Source of the DNA: an uncultured Bacteroidales bacterium | Lineage (GTDB): Bacteria; Bacteroidota; Bacteroidia; Bacteroidales; UBA932 | NCBI GenBank assembly: GCA_944323345.1 | Contig: CALUSC010000002.1 | Location: 89,545 to 153,544 of the forward strand | DNA: 64,000 nucleotides | Direction: 5' to 3' | Part shown: piece by piece, positions 26,701-34,939 of the stretch | How the letters are laid out: each line of letters begins with the position of its first letter | Numbering within the stretch: the first letter of the stretch is position 1 | Made by a program: the position numbers and the translations under genes | The notes under the pieces: model-generated | What the model was told of the DNA's origin: nothing | The model's input: the letters and a program-made list of their open reading frames with translations, nothing else | Databases searched by the model: none

Positions 26701-26830
26701 GAAATTGTCGGCTCTGTCGTTCCAGCTCAGCATGAATGACATCTTCAGGGCATCCTCCGTCAGGGTGGAGCGGGGTATCGACTATCCGTTCGCCCGCTCC
26801 GTGTCCGTTTCCATAGGTATAACATTCTGA
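23735..26830 (+). CDS. SusC/RagA-type TonB-linked outer-membrane transporter
   Basis: A 1031-residue barrel. Signal peptide (cleavage near VLSAQD), a carboxypeptidase-regulatory-like domain (about 40-125: ISGTVVDASDGYPLIGVSVM ... SYVGYETVTLEF), a plug (about 130-260 with VTGVYERKKESFTGASATFK and the typical ILKDAASTAIYGSKASNGVV), then the barrel to the terminal GITF. There is no N-terminal secretin/TonB signalling domain, so it should not signal to an anti-sigma factor. With the SusD protein, whose start lies three bases after its stop, it forms the lipoprotein-lidded importer for a surface-captured nutrient. The locus has no carbohydrate enzymes, so the ligand may be peptide, cofactor or another molecule. 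Confidence 0.95.
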   Translation: MYCHEKPGSRVLSLILTIAAAAAMFPAVLSAQDAASANSETENISGTVVDASDGYPLIGVSVMLEGTLHGVATDLDGNFTLDISSSPCNIVFSYVGYETVTLEFDGTNASSFSRIIMKGNALELNDVVVTGVYERKKESFTGASATFKGDQLKKVGSQNIMQSLQTLDPSFRIMESAQFGSNPNTMPDIEIRGKTSVAGLREEYGTDPNQPLFILDGFETTLETVMNLNMNRVASVTILKDAASTAIYGSKASNGVVVIETKTPAKGRLQLSYKGDFGVDIADLSDYNLMNAAEKLEFETLAGVYTDGNGDPFNQVRLDNLRNDRLKAIASGVDTYWLSEPIRTGFTHKHNLYAEGGEEKIRYGIGLSYGGVQGVMKGSDRQTLEGNIDLIYRTGKFQFSNKLTINYLNTNDPAVSFSEYAYANPYYRKYNSDGGIDKYLYYPEEGTDDYPVTNPLWNAHLNNYDTSSSFGFTNNFIFEWFIKDYLRFRAKFGITKNDQDDQARLSPLHSMFDDLEDTEKGLFTQTMIRELAYEGDAAVTFGKLIAGRHMVNAVGGFNFSSSKYMNYGYSANGFTDDQFAAPSFANNYPEGDSPDYSETLKRAVSFYINGGYAYDDRYLLDVNYRLDGASMFGTGNKFRNTWSAGLGWNIHNEAFLTDRTDFFQMLKIRGSVGNPGNQNFSAYQAFTTYKFNGWMTNVFGTGVIVNELGNTGLAWQETINYDIGTDITFWEDRINLTFDYFWKDTDPLLAIISTRGSMGVSSVAMNAGSQKTHGWEATFRISPVYRPHEGINWNISINAASSRSRYADIGNSFSRLNEEGKASLAGTTRYYDGGSPTAIWAVRSAGIDPATGQELFIKKDGTYSFTYDVNDEVVVGDTQPKLEGVVGTTLYYKGLYIGCYFRYQLGGQIFNTSLFQKVENIGTQDVYNNQDKRALYDRWSENHREAWFKGISLVQTTDKSSRFVMDENTFTGESINLGYEFPDRMIRKLKLSALSFQLSMNDIFRASSVRVERGIDYPFARSVSVSIGITF

Positions 26831-26833
26831 CAG

Positions 26834-28294
26834 ATGAAAATCATGAGAAACAAGATAATATCACTGAGTCTGGCCGTGCTGCTCCTGCCCATAATGTCAG
26901 GATGCGGCAAATGGCTCGATGTACAGCCATACGACAAAATAGCGGAAGATGACCTGCTGTCCACCGAAGAAGGGTTCATGATGCTGCTGAACGGCATCTA
27001 CATAGAACTGAATGATGACATGCTGTACGGCGGGGCGCTTACAGTAGAGATGATAGAAATCATGGGAGGGGCATACACGCTCGGCACAGATGATTCCGTA
27101 TGGGGAAACTATAACGACATAGCCTCTTACGAATATGGGACCGAATACTGGAGGGCCAGATTCGATGAAACGTGGAACAAGGCATATTCCCTTATCCTGA
27201 ACTGCAACCAGCTGCTGTCCAGGATAGATGACAGCCGAGAGATTTTCTCCGGAGACAATTACTTCATCATCAAAGGGGAAGCTCTGGCGCTGAGGGCGAT
27301 GCTCCACTTCGACATGCTCAGGATTTTCGGGCCGGTCTACACTCGTCATCCGGATGCTCCCGCCATACCGTATTATACCGGATATACAGTCACGCCGGAA
27401 GAAATCGAACCGGCTTCATCCATAGCCGGAAAAATCCTTGCCGACCTGCACGAGGCCAGAATCCTGCTGTCTGCGGACCCGGTCATCACGGAAGGTACCA
27501 GAATGGAAAGCCAGGGCGACGGTTCGTCTGACTTTCTCAATTTCAGAAGCCTGCGGCTCAATTATTACGCGGTGACAGGCCTGCTGGCCAGGGCAAGCCT
27601 GTGGTTCGGAGACAAAGAACAGGCTTTCAGCTATTCACAGGAAGTAATCAGGGCGGCGAACGGAGGAATATTCCCGTTCGTGGACAGGGCTCTTGTAACC
27701 GGATCGCCTTCAGATCCCGACCGGATATTTTCATCGGAAGTCATTTTTGCCCTTTCGCATGCCCGCAGGAACGAACTGTTCAATGATTACTATGATCCGA
27801 GCCGGCTGCCGAACTATGTATTCAGAATGGACAATGACATGTTTTCCAACAGAATATACGGAGGTACGGATACCGGAGGAAATGCCGACGACTACAGGTG
27901 CAGGGTAAACTGGATAGCTACCGGCAGCAACCGCTATTTCTACAAATATTCGGACATGGCCAGCACCGGGAATATCAGAAACACCATGATTCCTCTGATC
28001 AGGCTCGGAGAAATGTATCTGATAGCGGCGGAAAGCCAGTCTGGGGATCTTTCAGCCGGACTGTCCTATGTCAACATAATGAGATCCAACAGAGGAGTCG
28101 GGAACCTGGCTTCGCTGGATACCAGAATGCTGCAATATGAATACATAAGGGAGCTTTATGGAGAGGGACAGCTGTTCTTCATGTATAAAAGGATGTTCAC
28201 GCCTGTGCTTTTTTCGACGGACGAAAGCAGGAATCCCCTTCCCTCTGATGAAATTTTCGTAGTACCTCTTCCTGATTCGGAAACACAGAACTGA
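26834..28294 (+). CDS. RagB/SusD family nutrient-binding lipoprotein
   Basis: A 486-residue lipoprotein with lipobox PIMSGC and the classic start WLDVQPYDKIAEDDLLSTEEGFMMLLNGIYI. Helical TPR-like segments follow, e.g. GEALALRAMLHFDMLRIFGP and the late LIRLGEMYLIAAESQ, then YIRELYGEGQLFFMYKRM. SusD proteins sit on the SusC barrel and close over the bound ligand at the cell surface. Start chosen at the first ATG, three bases after the susC stop. Confidence 0.94.
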   Translation: MKIMRNKIISLSLAVLLLPIMSGCGKWLDVQPYDKIAEDDLLSTEEGFMMLLNGIYIELNDDMLYGGALTVEMIEIMGGAYTLGTDDSVWGNYNDIASYEYGTEYWRARFDETWNKAYSLILNCNQLLSRIDDSREIFSGDNYFIIKGEALALRAMLHFDMLRIFGPVYTRHPDAPAIPYYTGYTVTPEEIEPASSIAGKILADLHEARILLSADPVITEGTRMESQGDGSSDFLNFRSLRLNYYAVTGLLARASLWFGDKEQAFSYSQEVIRAANGGIFPFVDRALVTGSPSDPDRIFSSEVIFALSHARRNELFNDYYDPSRLPNYVFRMDNDMFSNRIYGGTDTGGNADDYRCRVNWIATGSNRYFYKYSDMASTGNIRNTMIPLIRLGEMYLIAAESQSGDLSAGLSYVNIMRSNRGVGNLASLDTRMLQYEYIRELYGEGQLFFMYKRMFTPVLFSTDESRNPLPSDEIFVVPLPDSETQN

Positions 28295-28302
28295 CGAAGA
28301 CA

Positions 28303-29070
28303 ATGAAAAAGGACTTCACAATAATATTGATATTGGCTGCCACGGCGATGGCAGCCAATGGATGTGTCGAGAGGCACCCTGAAGTATTCGGAGACATCTC
28401 GGCGATTTATTTCAATAACAGGGCGCAGGGGAATACCCTTTGCGACAGCACGGATGTGACATTCATATACGAATCGGAAGACCGGATGGAGGTACCTGTA
28501 ACAGTACAGCTGCTCGGAAGGACTGCCGACTATGACAGGCCGGTAGAGATTTCGGTTTCGTCCCTGAATGCGGAAGAAGGGACAGACTTCATACTTCCGG
28601 ACAAGGAAGGCACCGTCCTGCCTGCCGGAGAAACATCTTTCAGCTATGTCGTGACACTGCTGCGGACAGATGCCTTGCAGCATGAAAAAAAAGAAATAAG
28701 GCTCGAACTGCATCCGAACGAACATTTTACACTCTCGGTTACGGAAATAGGCCAGACGACCGATACGGTATCCACGCTTCTGTACAGGATATTGTTTTCC
28801 GACATGTTCACGGAAGCTCCGGCGGCCTGGGATTCCAGCATTCTCGGCGCGTTCTCCCAGGCCAAGTTCGAACTTATCTGTGATGTCCTGGATATAGATC
28901 CGGCGGATTTCAACGATGCCGCCGTCATGACGCTGCCCCGGCAAATGTTCATCTATAATGAAATAAGCGACTATATCGAAACAGAAACGGAAAAAATGGA
29001 AAACGGTGAGCCGTACGACAGTCAGATCATCGACCCTGCCACTGGCAAACCGATAGCGTTTCCTAACTAA
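28303..29070 (+). CDS. DUF4843 family lipoprotein
   Basis: A 255-residue lipoprotein (MAANGC lipobox near residue 21). The segment ISAIYFNNRAQGN followed by a calcium-binding-type beta-sandwich run (VPVTVQLLGRTADYDRPVEI, GTDFILPDKEGTVLPAGETS) and the C-terminal LPRQMFIYNEISDYIETETE are what I recall for DUF4843. These proteins accompany SusC/SusD pairs and PKD-like lipoproteins in Bacteroidetes. Function unknown; probably a surface accessory of the importer. It starts eight bases after susD. Confidence 0.8.
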   Translation: MKKDFTIILILAATAMAANGCVERHPEVFGDISAIYFNNRAQGNTLCDSTDVTFIYESEDRMEVPVTVQLLGRTADYDRPVEISVSSLNAEEGTDFILPDKEGTVLPAGETSFSYVVTLLRTDALQHEKKEIRLELHPNEHFTLSVTEIGQTTDTVSTLLYRILFSDMFTEAPAAWDSSILGAFSQAKFELICDVLDIDPADFNDAAVMTLPRQMFIYNEISDYIETETEKMENGEPYDSQIIDPATGKPIAFPN

Positions 29071-29082
29071 AACCGACACGGC

Positions 29083-30675
29083 ATGAAAGACTACGGACAA
29101 CATTTCAGACAAATATGCAGGACTGCAGGCACGGCTTTCCTTTCTATTCTGACAGCCTGCGCACCGGACCTCGGAAATTACACCTATACGGAACTGGACG
29201 GTCCCGAAGTAATAAATTTCCCGGAAGAGATAGATATTCTCACTCAGGAACAGCTTGTAATAGAACCTGAGACAGAAGGAGGAACGGATGAGGAGGCATA
29301 CAGCTATGAATGGAAAGTCATAGACCGTAACAACGACAATGCCGTAACGGTTATCGGAGAAGAAAGGAATCTGGACTATACCGTAGTCCTCCCTCCGGGA
29401 GCCTACTCGCTGTATTATACCATGACTGAAAAGGAAAGCGGAATTATCTGGCAGTCCGAGGCCGTGCTGACTGTAAGTTCTTCGATGTCGGAAGGATGGA
29501 TGGTATTATGTTCCGATGGGGGAAGTACTGTTCTGGACTTCGTATCGGAAATTACCGGACTGACATACAGGGATGTGCTTTCGCAATATCCCGGCATGCC
29601 GCCACTTAACGGCCCCAGACGCATCCAGTGGCTTTCTACCATGACGGATGCATCCTCGCCATATTACCTGCTTACCGATGACGGCGCCACACGGCTCGGC
29701 AAGGATTCTTTCGAATGGACAGAAGAATATTCGATGCTTTATGAATCCGGTTCGGGAGAAGCGTTGGTACCGCATTCGATCGTATGCTCCGGCTTCGGCA
29801 AGATGCTGGTAAGCGGCAGCAAGGCCCATTATTGCGAAACAATGGGATTCAGCGGACTCTACGGAAGTGCCGTAAACAAGGATTTCGAAGTAGCTCCGGA
29901 AGTCGGGGCGAATGTCCTGGCCAGTCAGGTATATGCCGCCGTATATCTTTTGTATGATACGAGCAACAAGAGATTCATGGGTTACTGTCCTCTTCTCGAA
30001 AGGCCGGACCTGGGATCGCAGAATCCTCTGGCAGATCTGGACTCGATGGGAGAAATTGCCGAAGGGATGGCTTCGGCAGATGAAGAAAGCGTGGTCGGCA
30101 CGGCATTCGACGAATATCCGGAAGGGTACGGATACGTATATATGGAAAACACACGCTACGACCCCGGCAATGCATCCATGGGAGTGACATACACGATTCT
30201 GGCGGACGGCCAAAAAAGATATGTCTATGGAATCCAGTGCGGCGACATGCTCAGATATGCCGACTGCCCGTATGTGATCGGAAAAGCCTATTACGGAGAC
30301 ATATCAGGATGCACGAACATTGCTAAAGAGGACAATCTGTTTTCATTCAGCTCTTTGGGAAACTTCATGTATTACGCATGCGGCAGCATCGTATACAGGG
30401 TCGATCTTTCAGCAGCCACATTGCAGTCCGATATACAGTTCGAACTGCCTGGAGAAACCGTCACTTGTCTGAAATTCAACCTTTACCAGAATACTGACAA
30501 CAGCAGGAAGACTTACGACCTGATAGTGGGCAGCGAAACCGATGCCGGAGAAGGCATACTGAGAATATATGAAGGATATGACTCGTCAGGCGATTTTACT
30601 GATGCCGACCCTGCCGAACAATACGGCGGCTTTCACAGGATTACAGATGTAACATATAAGGAAAGAATATATTAA
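29083..30675 (+). CDS. PKD-like family surface lipoprotein
   Basis: A 530-residue secreted protein with a cysteine after a weak lipobox (SILTAC). Early part has a PKD-like beta domain (about 45-130: EAYSYEWKVIDRNNDNAV, GAYSLYYTMTEKESGIIWQS). The rest carries repeated YGGY/GxS and tryptophan-rich beta strands (EGWMVLCSDGGSTVLDFVSE) like a propeller or solenoid. It lies where such proteins always occur: after DUF4843 and before a TlpA-like gene. Ligand unknown; the beta-rich body suggests recognition of the same nutrient. Confidence 0.75.
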   Translation: MKDYGQHFRQICRTAGTAFLSILTACAPDLGNYTYTELDGPEVINFPEEIDILTQEQLVIEPETEGGTDEEAYSYEWKVIDRNNDNAVTVIGEERNLDYTVVLPPGAYSLYYTMTEKESGIIWQSEAVLTVSSSMSEGWMVLCSDGGSTVLDFVSEITGLTYRDVLSQYPGMPPLNGPRRIQWLSTMTDASSPYYLLTDDGATRLGKDSFEWTEEYSMLYESGSGEALVPHSIVCSGFGKMLVSGSKAHYCETMGFSGLYGSAVNKDFEVAPEVGANVLASQVYAAVYLLYDTSNKRFMGYCPLLERPDLGSQNPLADLDSMGEIAEGMASADEESVVGTAFDEYPEGYGYVYMENTRYDPGNASMGVTYTILADGQKRYVYGIQCGDMLRYADCPYVIGKAYYGDISGCTNIAKEDNLFSFSSLGNFMYYACGSIVYRVDLSAATLQSDIQFELPGETVTCLKFNLYQNTDNSRKTYDLIVGSETDAGEGILRIYEGYDSSGDFTDADPAEQYGGFHRITDVTYKERIY

Positions 30676-30680
30676 CTGTC

Positions 30681-32033
30681 ATGAAAAAGTTCATATTTCT
30701 GGCTCTCGGTATTGTGTTGGGGGCCTCATGTTCGGAAACCGGGACTATCAGGATCAGCTTCGAAGTCTCGGAGCCGGTTTCCGGCACCGTGGCTGTAGTC
30801 TGCCACAACAATGTCGATGAAATATCACTGGACGGCAATGGAAGGGCTGAATACGTCATGTACGGAACAGATGCAGCCTACGCCAGAGTATATTACGGGC
30901 CTGCTATGAAAAGAATCTATGTCGAAGCAGGCGACAAGGCGGCAATTTCGTTCAACGGCAGGGATTTCAGCGGCACGTTCACGTTCAGCGGCTCCAAGTC
31001 GCCGGCGGTGGAATATCTGAACGACATCGAACTTACGGCTCTGCCGGACTCATGTTACGCACTTCCGTTCGACGAGTTTCTCAGACTTACCGCCGAAAAG
31101 GAAAAAAGTGCGTTGAAGCTTCTGGATGCCAGGAAAATCGCCGGGACGGGCCATTTTACGGAAATGGAGAAAAGCAGGATCAGATACTCTTATGCGAACA
31201 CCCTGCTGATGTATCCTGTCGCACACCGGTTCATGGCACAGGATCCTTTCTACACTCCAGACGAATCATACTATGATGTGATAAGAAGCTACGCCGTCGA
31301 AGATCCCGTATCCTCGGACGTAGACGAATACCGTGAATTCATGGTCGAAAGTGCACACGTCCTCGACAGCAGCAGCCGGGACATAAAGGACCTGTACATG
31401 AAACTCGTGGCTGAAATGCAGTACATAACCGACAATTACAAGGACAGGAAGGTAGTCGGAGCCCTGCTGCATCATATTGTCATACCTTATGTCGACAATT
31501 TCGGCATTTCCGGCATACAGGACATGGAAAACATCTACAAGGCATACGTTACCGACGAAAATTATCTTCAGGAATTCACCGATGCATGCTCGGCCTGGCG
31601 GAAAAACGCTGTCGGAGACGTTTCTCCTGATTTCGAGGCATCCGATATGACAGGGAAAAAATATTCGCTGTCAGATTTCAGAGGGAAATATGCATACATA
31701 GACATCTGGGCCACATGGTGCGGTCCGTGCCAGAGAGAGCTGCCGCATCTCAAAGAGCTTGAAAGGCAGTTCGACGGATGCGCCATCACATTCATAGGCA
31801 TGTCGGTAGATGCCGACAGAAGCGACTGGGAAGAACGTCTCGAAAAAGGGGATATGCCCGGGGTACAGCTATATCTCGGACACAAGAGTGACTTCCTGGA
31901 TGCATACGAAGTATCATCCATACCGCGGTTCATTCTGCTCGACAAGGACGGAAAGATACTGGATGCCGACATGACCCGTCCATCATCATCAGCGACCGCA
32001 GAATATTTAGATTCACTTCCAGGAATCAGATAA
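30681..32033 (+). CDS. TlpA-family thioredoxin-like lipoprotein
   Basis: A 450-residue lipoprotein (lipobox VLGASC near residue 17). An N-terminal beta domain of the kind found before Bacteroidetes TlpA proteins (about 20-110) is followed by a helical region and a C-terminal thioredoxin fold (about 305-450) with the redox motif ATWCGPCQRELPHLKELE. The cis-proline loop is in SSIPRFILLDKDG. Anchored in the periplasm or on the surface, it would reduce or exchange disulfides. Its place inside a SusC/SusD locus suggests that the imported ligand contains disulfides or that locus proteins need them; this is inference. Confidence 0.9.
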   Translation: MKKFIFLALGIVLGASCSETGTIRISFEVSEPVSGTVAVVCHNNVDEISLDGNGRAEYVMYGTDAAYARVYYGPAMKRIYVEAGDKAAISFNGRDFSGTFTFSGSKSPAVEYLNDIELTALPDSCYALPFDEFLRLTAEKEKSALKLLDARKIAGTGHFTEMEKSRIRYSYANTLLMYPVAHRFMAQDPFYTPDESYYDVIRSYAVEDPVSSDVDEYREFMVESAHVLDSSSRDIKDLYMKLVAEMQYITDNYKDRKVVGALLHHIVIPYVDNFGISGIQDMENIYKAYVTDENYLQEFTDACSAWRKNAVGDVSPDFEASDMTGKKYSLSDFRGKYAYIDIWATWCGPCQRELPHLKELERQFDGCAITFIGMSVDADRSDWEERLEKGDMPGVQLYLGHKSDFLDAYEVSSIPRFILLDKDGKILDADMTRPSSSATAEYLDSLPGIR

Positions 32034-32057
32034 TTCACCGGAAAAAATTTTCAGTCT

Positions 32058-33362
32058 ATGGATTCGCTCAAATTCATACTCCTGTCTGCCATATTCATGG
32101 CAATGGCATTTTCTTGCAAAGAGGCCGGACCGCCAGATGATGACGGCAGCACGCCTGACGGCTGTCCGGTGACTTATGTCAGACTGCCTTCCGTTCCCGT
32201 CTACAGTGGAGACAGGGTCTGCGTCATAGGTACCGGATTTTCTTCCGATGCCTCATATTACCTCGAAAGCACGGCAGCGCCTGACAATACGGAAATATTG
32301 ACGGATGTCACAGTGACACCTTCCGGGATTGAATTTACCGCAAGGGTGACGGCAGGCGAATATATGTTGGTCGTAGAACAAGACGGTAGATGGGAGCTGG
32401 GGACCATAACAGTGAAAATGCGGGAAATAGAAGCCGTAATCAGCTCAGTTCCGGAGTATTGTCTGCCGGGAGGCAGCTTTACGGTATCGGGGACCGGTTT
32501 CTCCAGTTCTTCTGTCATGGTTCTGGAAGATCCTGAAACAGGGCTCAGAACGGCTCTTGCGACTGAATCCGGGACAGGTAAACTTACGGCTTCCGTCCCT
32601 CAGGATGCACCACGCGGCAAATCGACCCTGATACTCTTGCAGGACGGCGCCGAGATGATCATCAGCGACAGGTTCTTCATAACCACGGAAAAGAAACTGG
32701 CAGGCATGAAATATACTCTCACCGCCGGAACTTCCGAAGGCCCTGTATGGGAAATATCCGTCACCCGCAACGGAAACGGCGATATTACGGGATGCGAACC
32801 ATATTCACTTGTCATAAATGAGAATGGGGATTCAGGTACCGGACTTGATTTCATAGCATCGGATGAAGACAAGGCAAACGGGTATTCGGATTTCACACTG
32901 GCCGTGGACGCTGTTTCGGAGCATGTCGTTTCCGCTTCATTCGGGACCGGAGAAACAGATCCAGATACCGGGAAAGATATACTTAAAACATTCACATGGG
33001 ATTATTCCGGTGATTACCTGTCATATATTGTCACACCGAAAAATACCGGCAGGATAGCTGTAACTGATGAAGGCAATATATCGCTGGAAGATTTCTGGGT
33101 CGACTGCTCATACGGAGATCTGTCGTTGGTGAACAATCCCTTTGCCGCTGATTTCACACTGAGCGTACTCGCCACCAACGATCTGATACTGCAGGCAGCC
33201 ATCATGTTCGGACTCACGGGAACTGCTTCCGACATGTTGCCTGACAGCTTATCTTCCGCCCCTGTCAGCTACACGTTCGATGAAGAAGGATATGTTACCG
33301 GTGCCTCTTATAAAGATCCGCTGGATTCCTATGATGTCATTCTGGAATACGTTTACAGATAA
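32058..33362 (+). CDS. Lipoprotein with two IPT/TIG domains
   Basis: A 434-residue lipoprotein (MAFSC lipobox). Two immunoglobulin-like IPT/TIG repeats are visible: VPVYSGDRVCVIGTGFSSDA and PEYCLPGGSFTVSGTGFSSS, each followed by the expected strands. The C-terminal half (about 220-434) contains alternating EGNISLED and FDEEGYVTGASYKDP phrases like DUF4595-type beta proteins. Such lipoproteins usually act as surface glycan- or protein-binding partners in SusC/SusD loci. It begins 24 bases after the TlpA-like gene. Confidence 0.75.
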   Translation: MDSLKFILLSAIFMAMAFSCKEAGPPDDDGSTPDGCPVTYVRLPSVPVYSGDRVCVIGTGFSSDASYYLESTAAPDNTEILTDVTVTPSGIEFTARVTAGEYMLVVEQDGRWELGTITVKMREIEAVISSVPEYCLPGGSFTVSGTGFSSSSVMVLEDPETGLRTALATESGTGKLTASVPQDAPRGKSTLILLQDGAEMIISDRFFITTEKKLAGMKYTLTAGTSEGPVWEISVTRNGNGDITGCEPYSLVINENGDSGTGLDFIASDEDKANGYSDFTLAVDAVSEHVVSASFGTGETDPDTGKDILKTFTWDYSGDYLSYIVTPKNTGRIAVTDEGNISLEDFWVDCSYGDLSLVNNPFAADFTLSVLATNDLILQAAIMFGLTGTASDMLPDSLSSAPVSYTFDEEGYVTGASYKDPLDSYDVILEYVYR

Positions 33363-33400
33363 TCATGCGGCATGTTATTAAATAATTCACTAAATTTCCT

Positions 33401-33408
33401 TAACTTTG
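33401..33408 (+). promoter_or_regulatory. -7 box for the last lipoprotein of the locus
   Basis: TAACTTTG matches TAnnTTTG about 40 bases before the start of the 324-residue lipoprotein gene; the -33 position reads TTAA. It suggests that this gene can be read apart from the susC operon. Confidence 0.45.
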
Positions 33409-33447
33409 ACTGTTTATTTGACATAAAACTCACAAAATTCCAAAACC

Positions 33448-34422
33448 ATGAAAATCAAATTATTCTTATCTGCAGCCTTGGCTGCATGTCTCGGTCTGCT
33501 GGTATTGGCAGGATGCGAGAAGAATCCTGACACCCAGACTACTGCCGAACTGCTCAGCAGACAGTGGACCGCTACCTATGTAGATGTAAACGAAAGCGGC
33601 AATCTTACCAGCCGGATGCTGTTCGATATCGACGCTGCGGCAAACACTATAGAAGTAGGCGCTATGAATGACCCCCTCAAGGAGGCACTTGAAAAGTATG
33701 CGGGCATGGATGTGAAGGACAATTCGTTCGGACTTCTGCTCAGATTTACTATCAACAGAATAGATACCGAATCGCCTGGCGAAATATCCTGCACCGTCAA
33801 AGAAATCCTGGGTGCCGGAGTAAAAGCTGACGTAAAGTATGATCCGGTGCCGGTACCTGAAAATGAAATCATAGTTTATTTTTCGGACCTCACTGCTGAA
33901 AGCGTAACGCTGTCCGTCGGAGAGATGACTCTCGAATGTACCGCCACCTCAGGTGCGGAATTCATAGATCTCAGTCTTCTTGCAGAAGAGGAAGAACCGG
34001 ATCCGGAGCCTGGATATTCCATTATAAACCAGTGGACCGGTGAAGCAGGCGGGGTAAAACAGTGTTTCGACATCGGTGCCGGTGTCCAGGACGGGCTGCT
34101 GATCGGACAGTTTACAGAAGGATATGAGACAATGCTGCCGGAAGGAGCTGATCCGGAAAAATCATATATCTCAATGGCGTATGGACCTGACCAGATTAAG
34201 GAAATAGTGGAGACAGACGCTACATCCGGCACTGTCATCTATCTTAGCGACATGGACGGTGACGGTGTTGCCGAAACGGAAATGGAACTCCCGTATGCCA
34301 ACCTTACCGAGACTTCGGTCGACATCACATACATTGACCCGCTTTCAGGCTCGTCTATCGTTGTTAGCTGCACAGTCGCGCCTGAGGGGACAAAAGTTTA
34401 CACTGTATCGGATCTAATGTAG
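33448..34422 (+). CDS. Uncharacterised acidic lipoprotein
   Basis: A 324-residue lipoprotein (lipobox LVLAGC at about residues 18-23) that I do not recognise. It is acidic, has a short PEPDPEPG linker near the middle (about 185-195), and the two halves each contain a strand pair around IIVYFSDLTAESVTLSVGEM and VIYLSDMDGDGVAETEMELP, so it may be a tandem beta domain. The DMDGDGVAE stretch could bind calcium. It is separated from the locus by 85 bases with a promoter-like box, so its link to the importer is less certain. Confidence 0.75.
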   Translation: MKIKLFLSAALAACLGLLVLAGCEKNPDTQTTAELLSRQWTATYVDVNESGNLTSRMLFDIDAAANTIEVGAMNDPLKEALEKYAGMDVKDNSFGLLLRFTINRIDTESPGEISCTVKEILGAGVKADVKYDPVPVPENEIIVYFSDLTAESVTLSVGEMTLECTATSGAEFIDLSLLAEEEEPDPEPGYSIINQWTGEAGGVKQCFDIGAGVQDGLLIGQFTEGYETMLPEGADPEKSYISMAYGPDQIKEIVETDATSGTVIYLSDMDGDGVAETEMELPYANLTETSVDITYIDPLSGSSIVVSCTVAPEGTKVYTVSDLM

Positions 34423-34433
34423 ATTCCAGATTT

Positions 34434-34558
34434 GGAGACCGACTCAAAAGGGTATTTTCTGCGTTACGCTCGATTCGAAAATCCTCATGTACATCAGTAC
34501 ACTGCGGTTTTCTTATCTTCGCAAGCCTTGAAAATCCTCCTTTTGAGTCAACCTCTCC
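34434..34558. repeat. 125-base nested palindromic element
   Basis: Outer arms GGAGA (34434-34438) with TCTCC (34554-34558) and GACTCAAAAGG (34441-34451) with its exact complement at 34539-34549 enclose an inner imperfect hairpin around a short TGTAC-ATCA-GTACA centre (34489-34502). The element starts just after the stop of the lipoprotein gene and could fold into one long rod in either transcript. It has no coding content. I recall similar palindromes between genes of other Bacteroidales, but cannot name this one. Confidence 0.7.
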
Positions 34559-34590
34559 TGTTAAAAAAACACAGAAGTTTTTCAAAAAAA

Positions 34591-34621
34591 TTTGGAAGCT
34601 GACAAAACTTGTGTATCTTTG
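34591..34621 (+). promoter_or_regulatory. Perfect promoter for tRNA-Val and its leader
   Basis: TTTG (34591-34594), exactly 19 bases, TATCTTTG (34614-34621). The leader then contains a small TCCCG/CGGGA hairpin and GTTCTTTAA, which resembles a boxA antitermination signal of stable-RNA operons. Confidence 0.85.
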
Positions 34622-34667
34622 CAATCCCGAAACAAAAACGGGAACAGTTCTTTAACGAATGTACGAA

Positions 34668-34775
34668 GTTTATTTTAAGTGAGAGCAAGGAAGACGAACG
34701 CCGACCGACGCAGCAACCTGATGGTTGTGAGGAGGGAGAATGTGAAGTCTGACGCAGGTATCACTCAAAATAAAC
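34668..34775 (+). ncRNA. Candidate structured RNA ahead of tRNA-Val
   Basis: Fifteen-base arms (34668-34682 and 34761-34775) pair with one mismatch and close a 78-base purine-rich interior with a clear inner hairpin GCAACC-TGAT-GGTTGT (34713-34728). There is no reading frame of note. The stem ends seven bases before the tRNA, so it might be a processing stem or a separate small RNA cut out with the tRNA. I do not recognise the family. Confidence 0.5.
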
Positions 34776-34782
34776 GAGTAAA

Positions 34783-34860
34783 GGGAGCTTAGCTCAGTTG
34801 GTTCAGAGCGTCTGCCTTACAAGCAGAGGGTCGGGGGTTCGACTCCCTCAGCTCCCACCA
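34783..34860 (+). tRNA. tRNA-Val (anticodon TAC)
   Basis: Full cloverleaf: acceptor GGGAGCT with AGCTCCC, D stem GCTC/GAGC, anticodon loop CTTACAA (TAC), T loop GTTCGAC, and an encoded CCA end. Expressed from the promoter at 34591. Confidence 0.96.
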
Positions 34861-34882
34861 CCCGAAAGGGAAAATCAAAGCA

Positions 34883-34915
34883 AAATCCTGAAGTCCGGCG
34901 ACTTCGGGATTTTTT
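34883..34915 (+). terminator. Terminator after tRNA-Val
   Basis: AAATCCTGAAGTC pairs with GACTTCGGGATTT around a four-base loop and runs into six T's. Confidence 0.9.
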
Positions 34916-34939
34916 GTTGTATGCATGGCCTGACAATAA

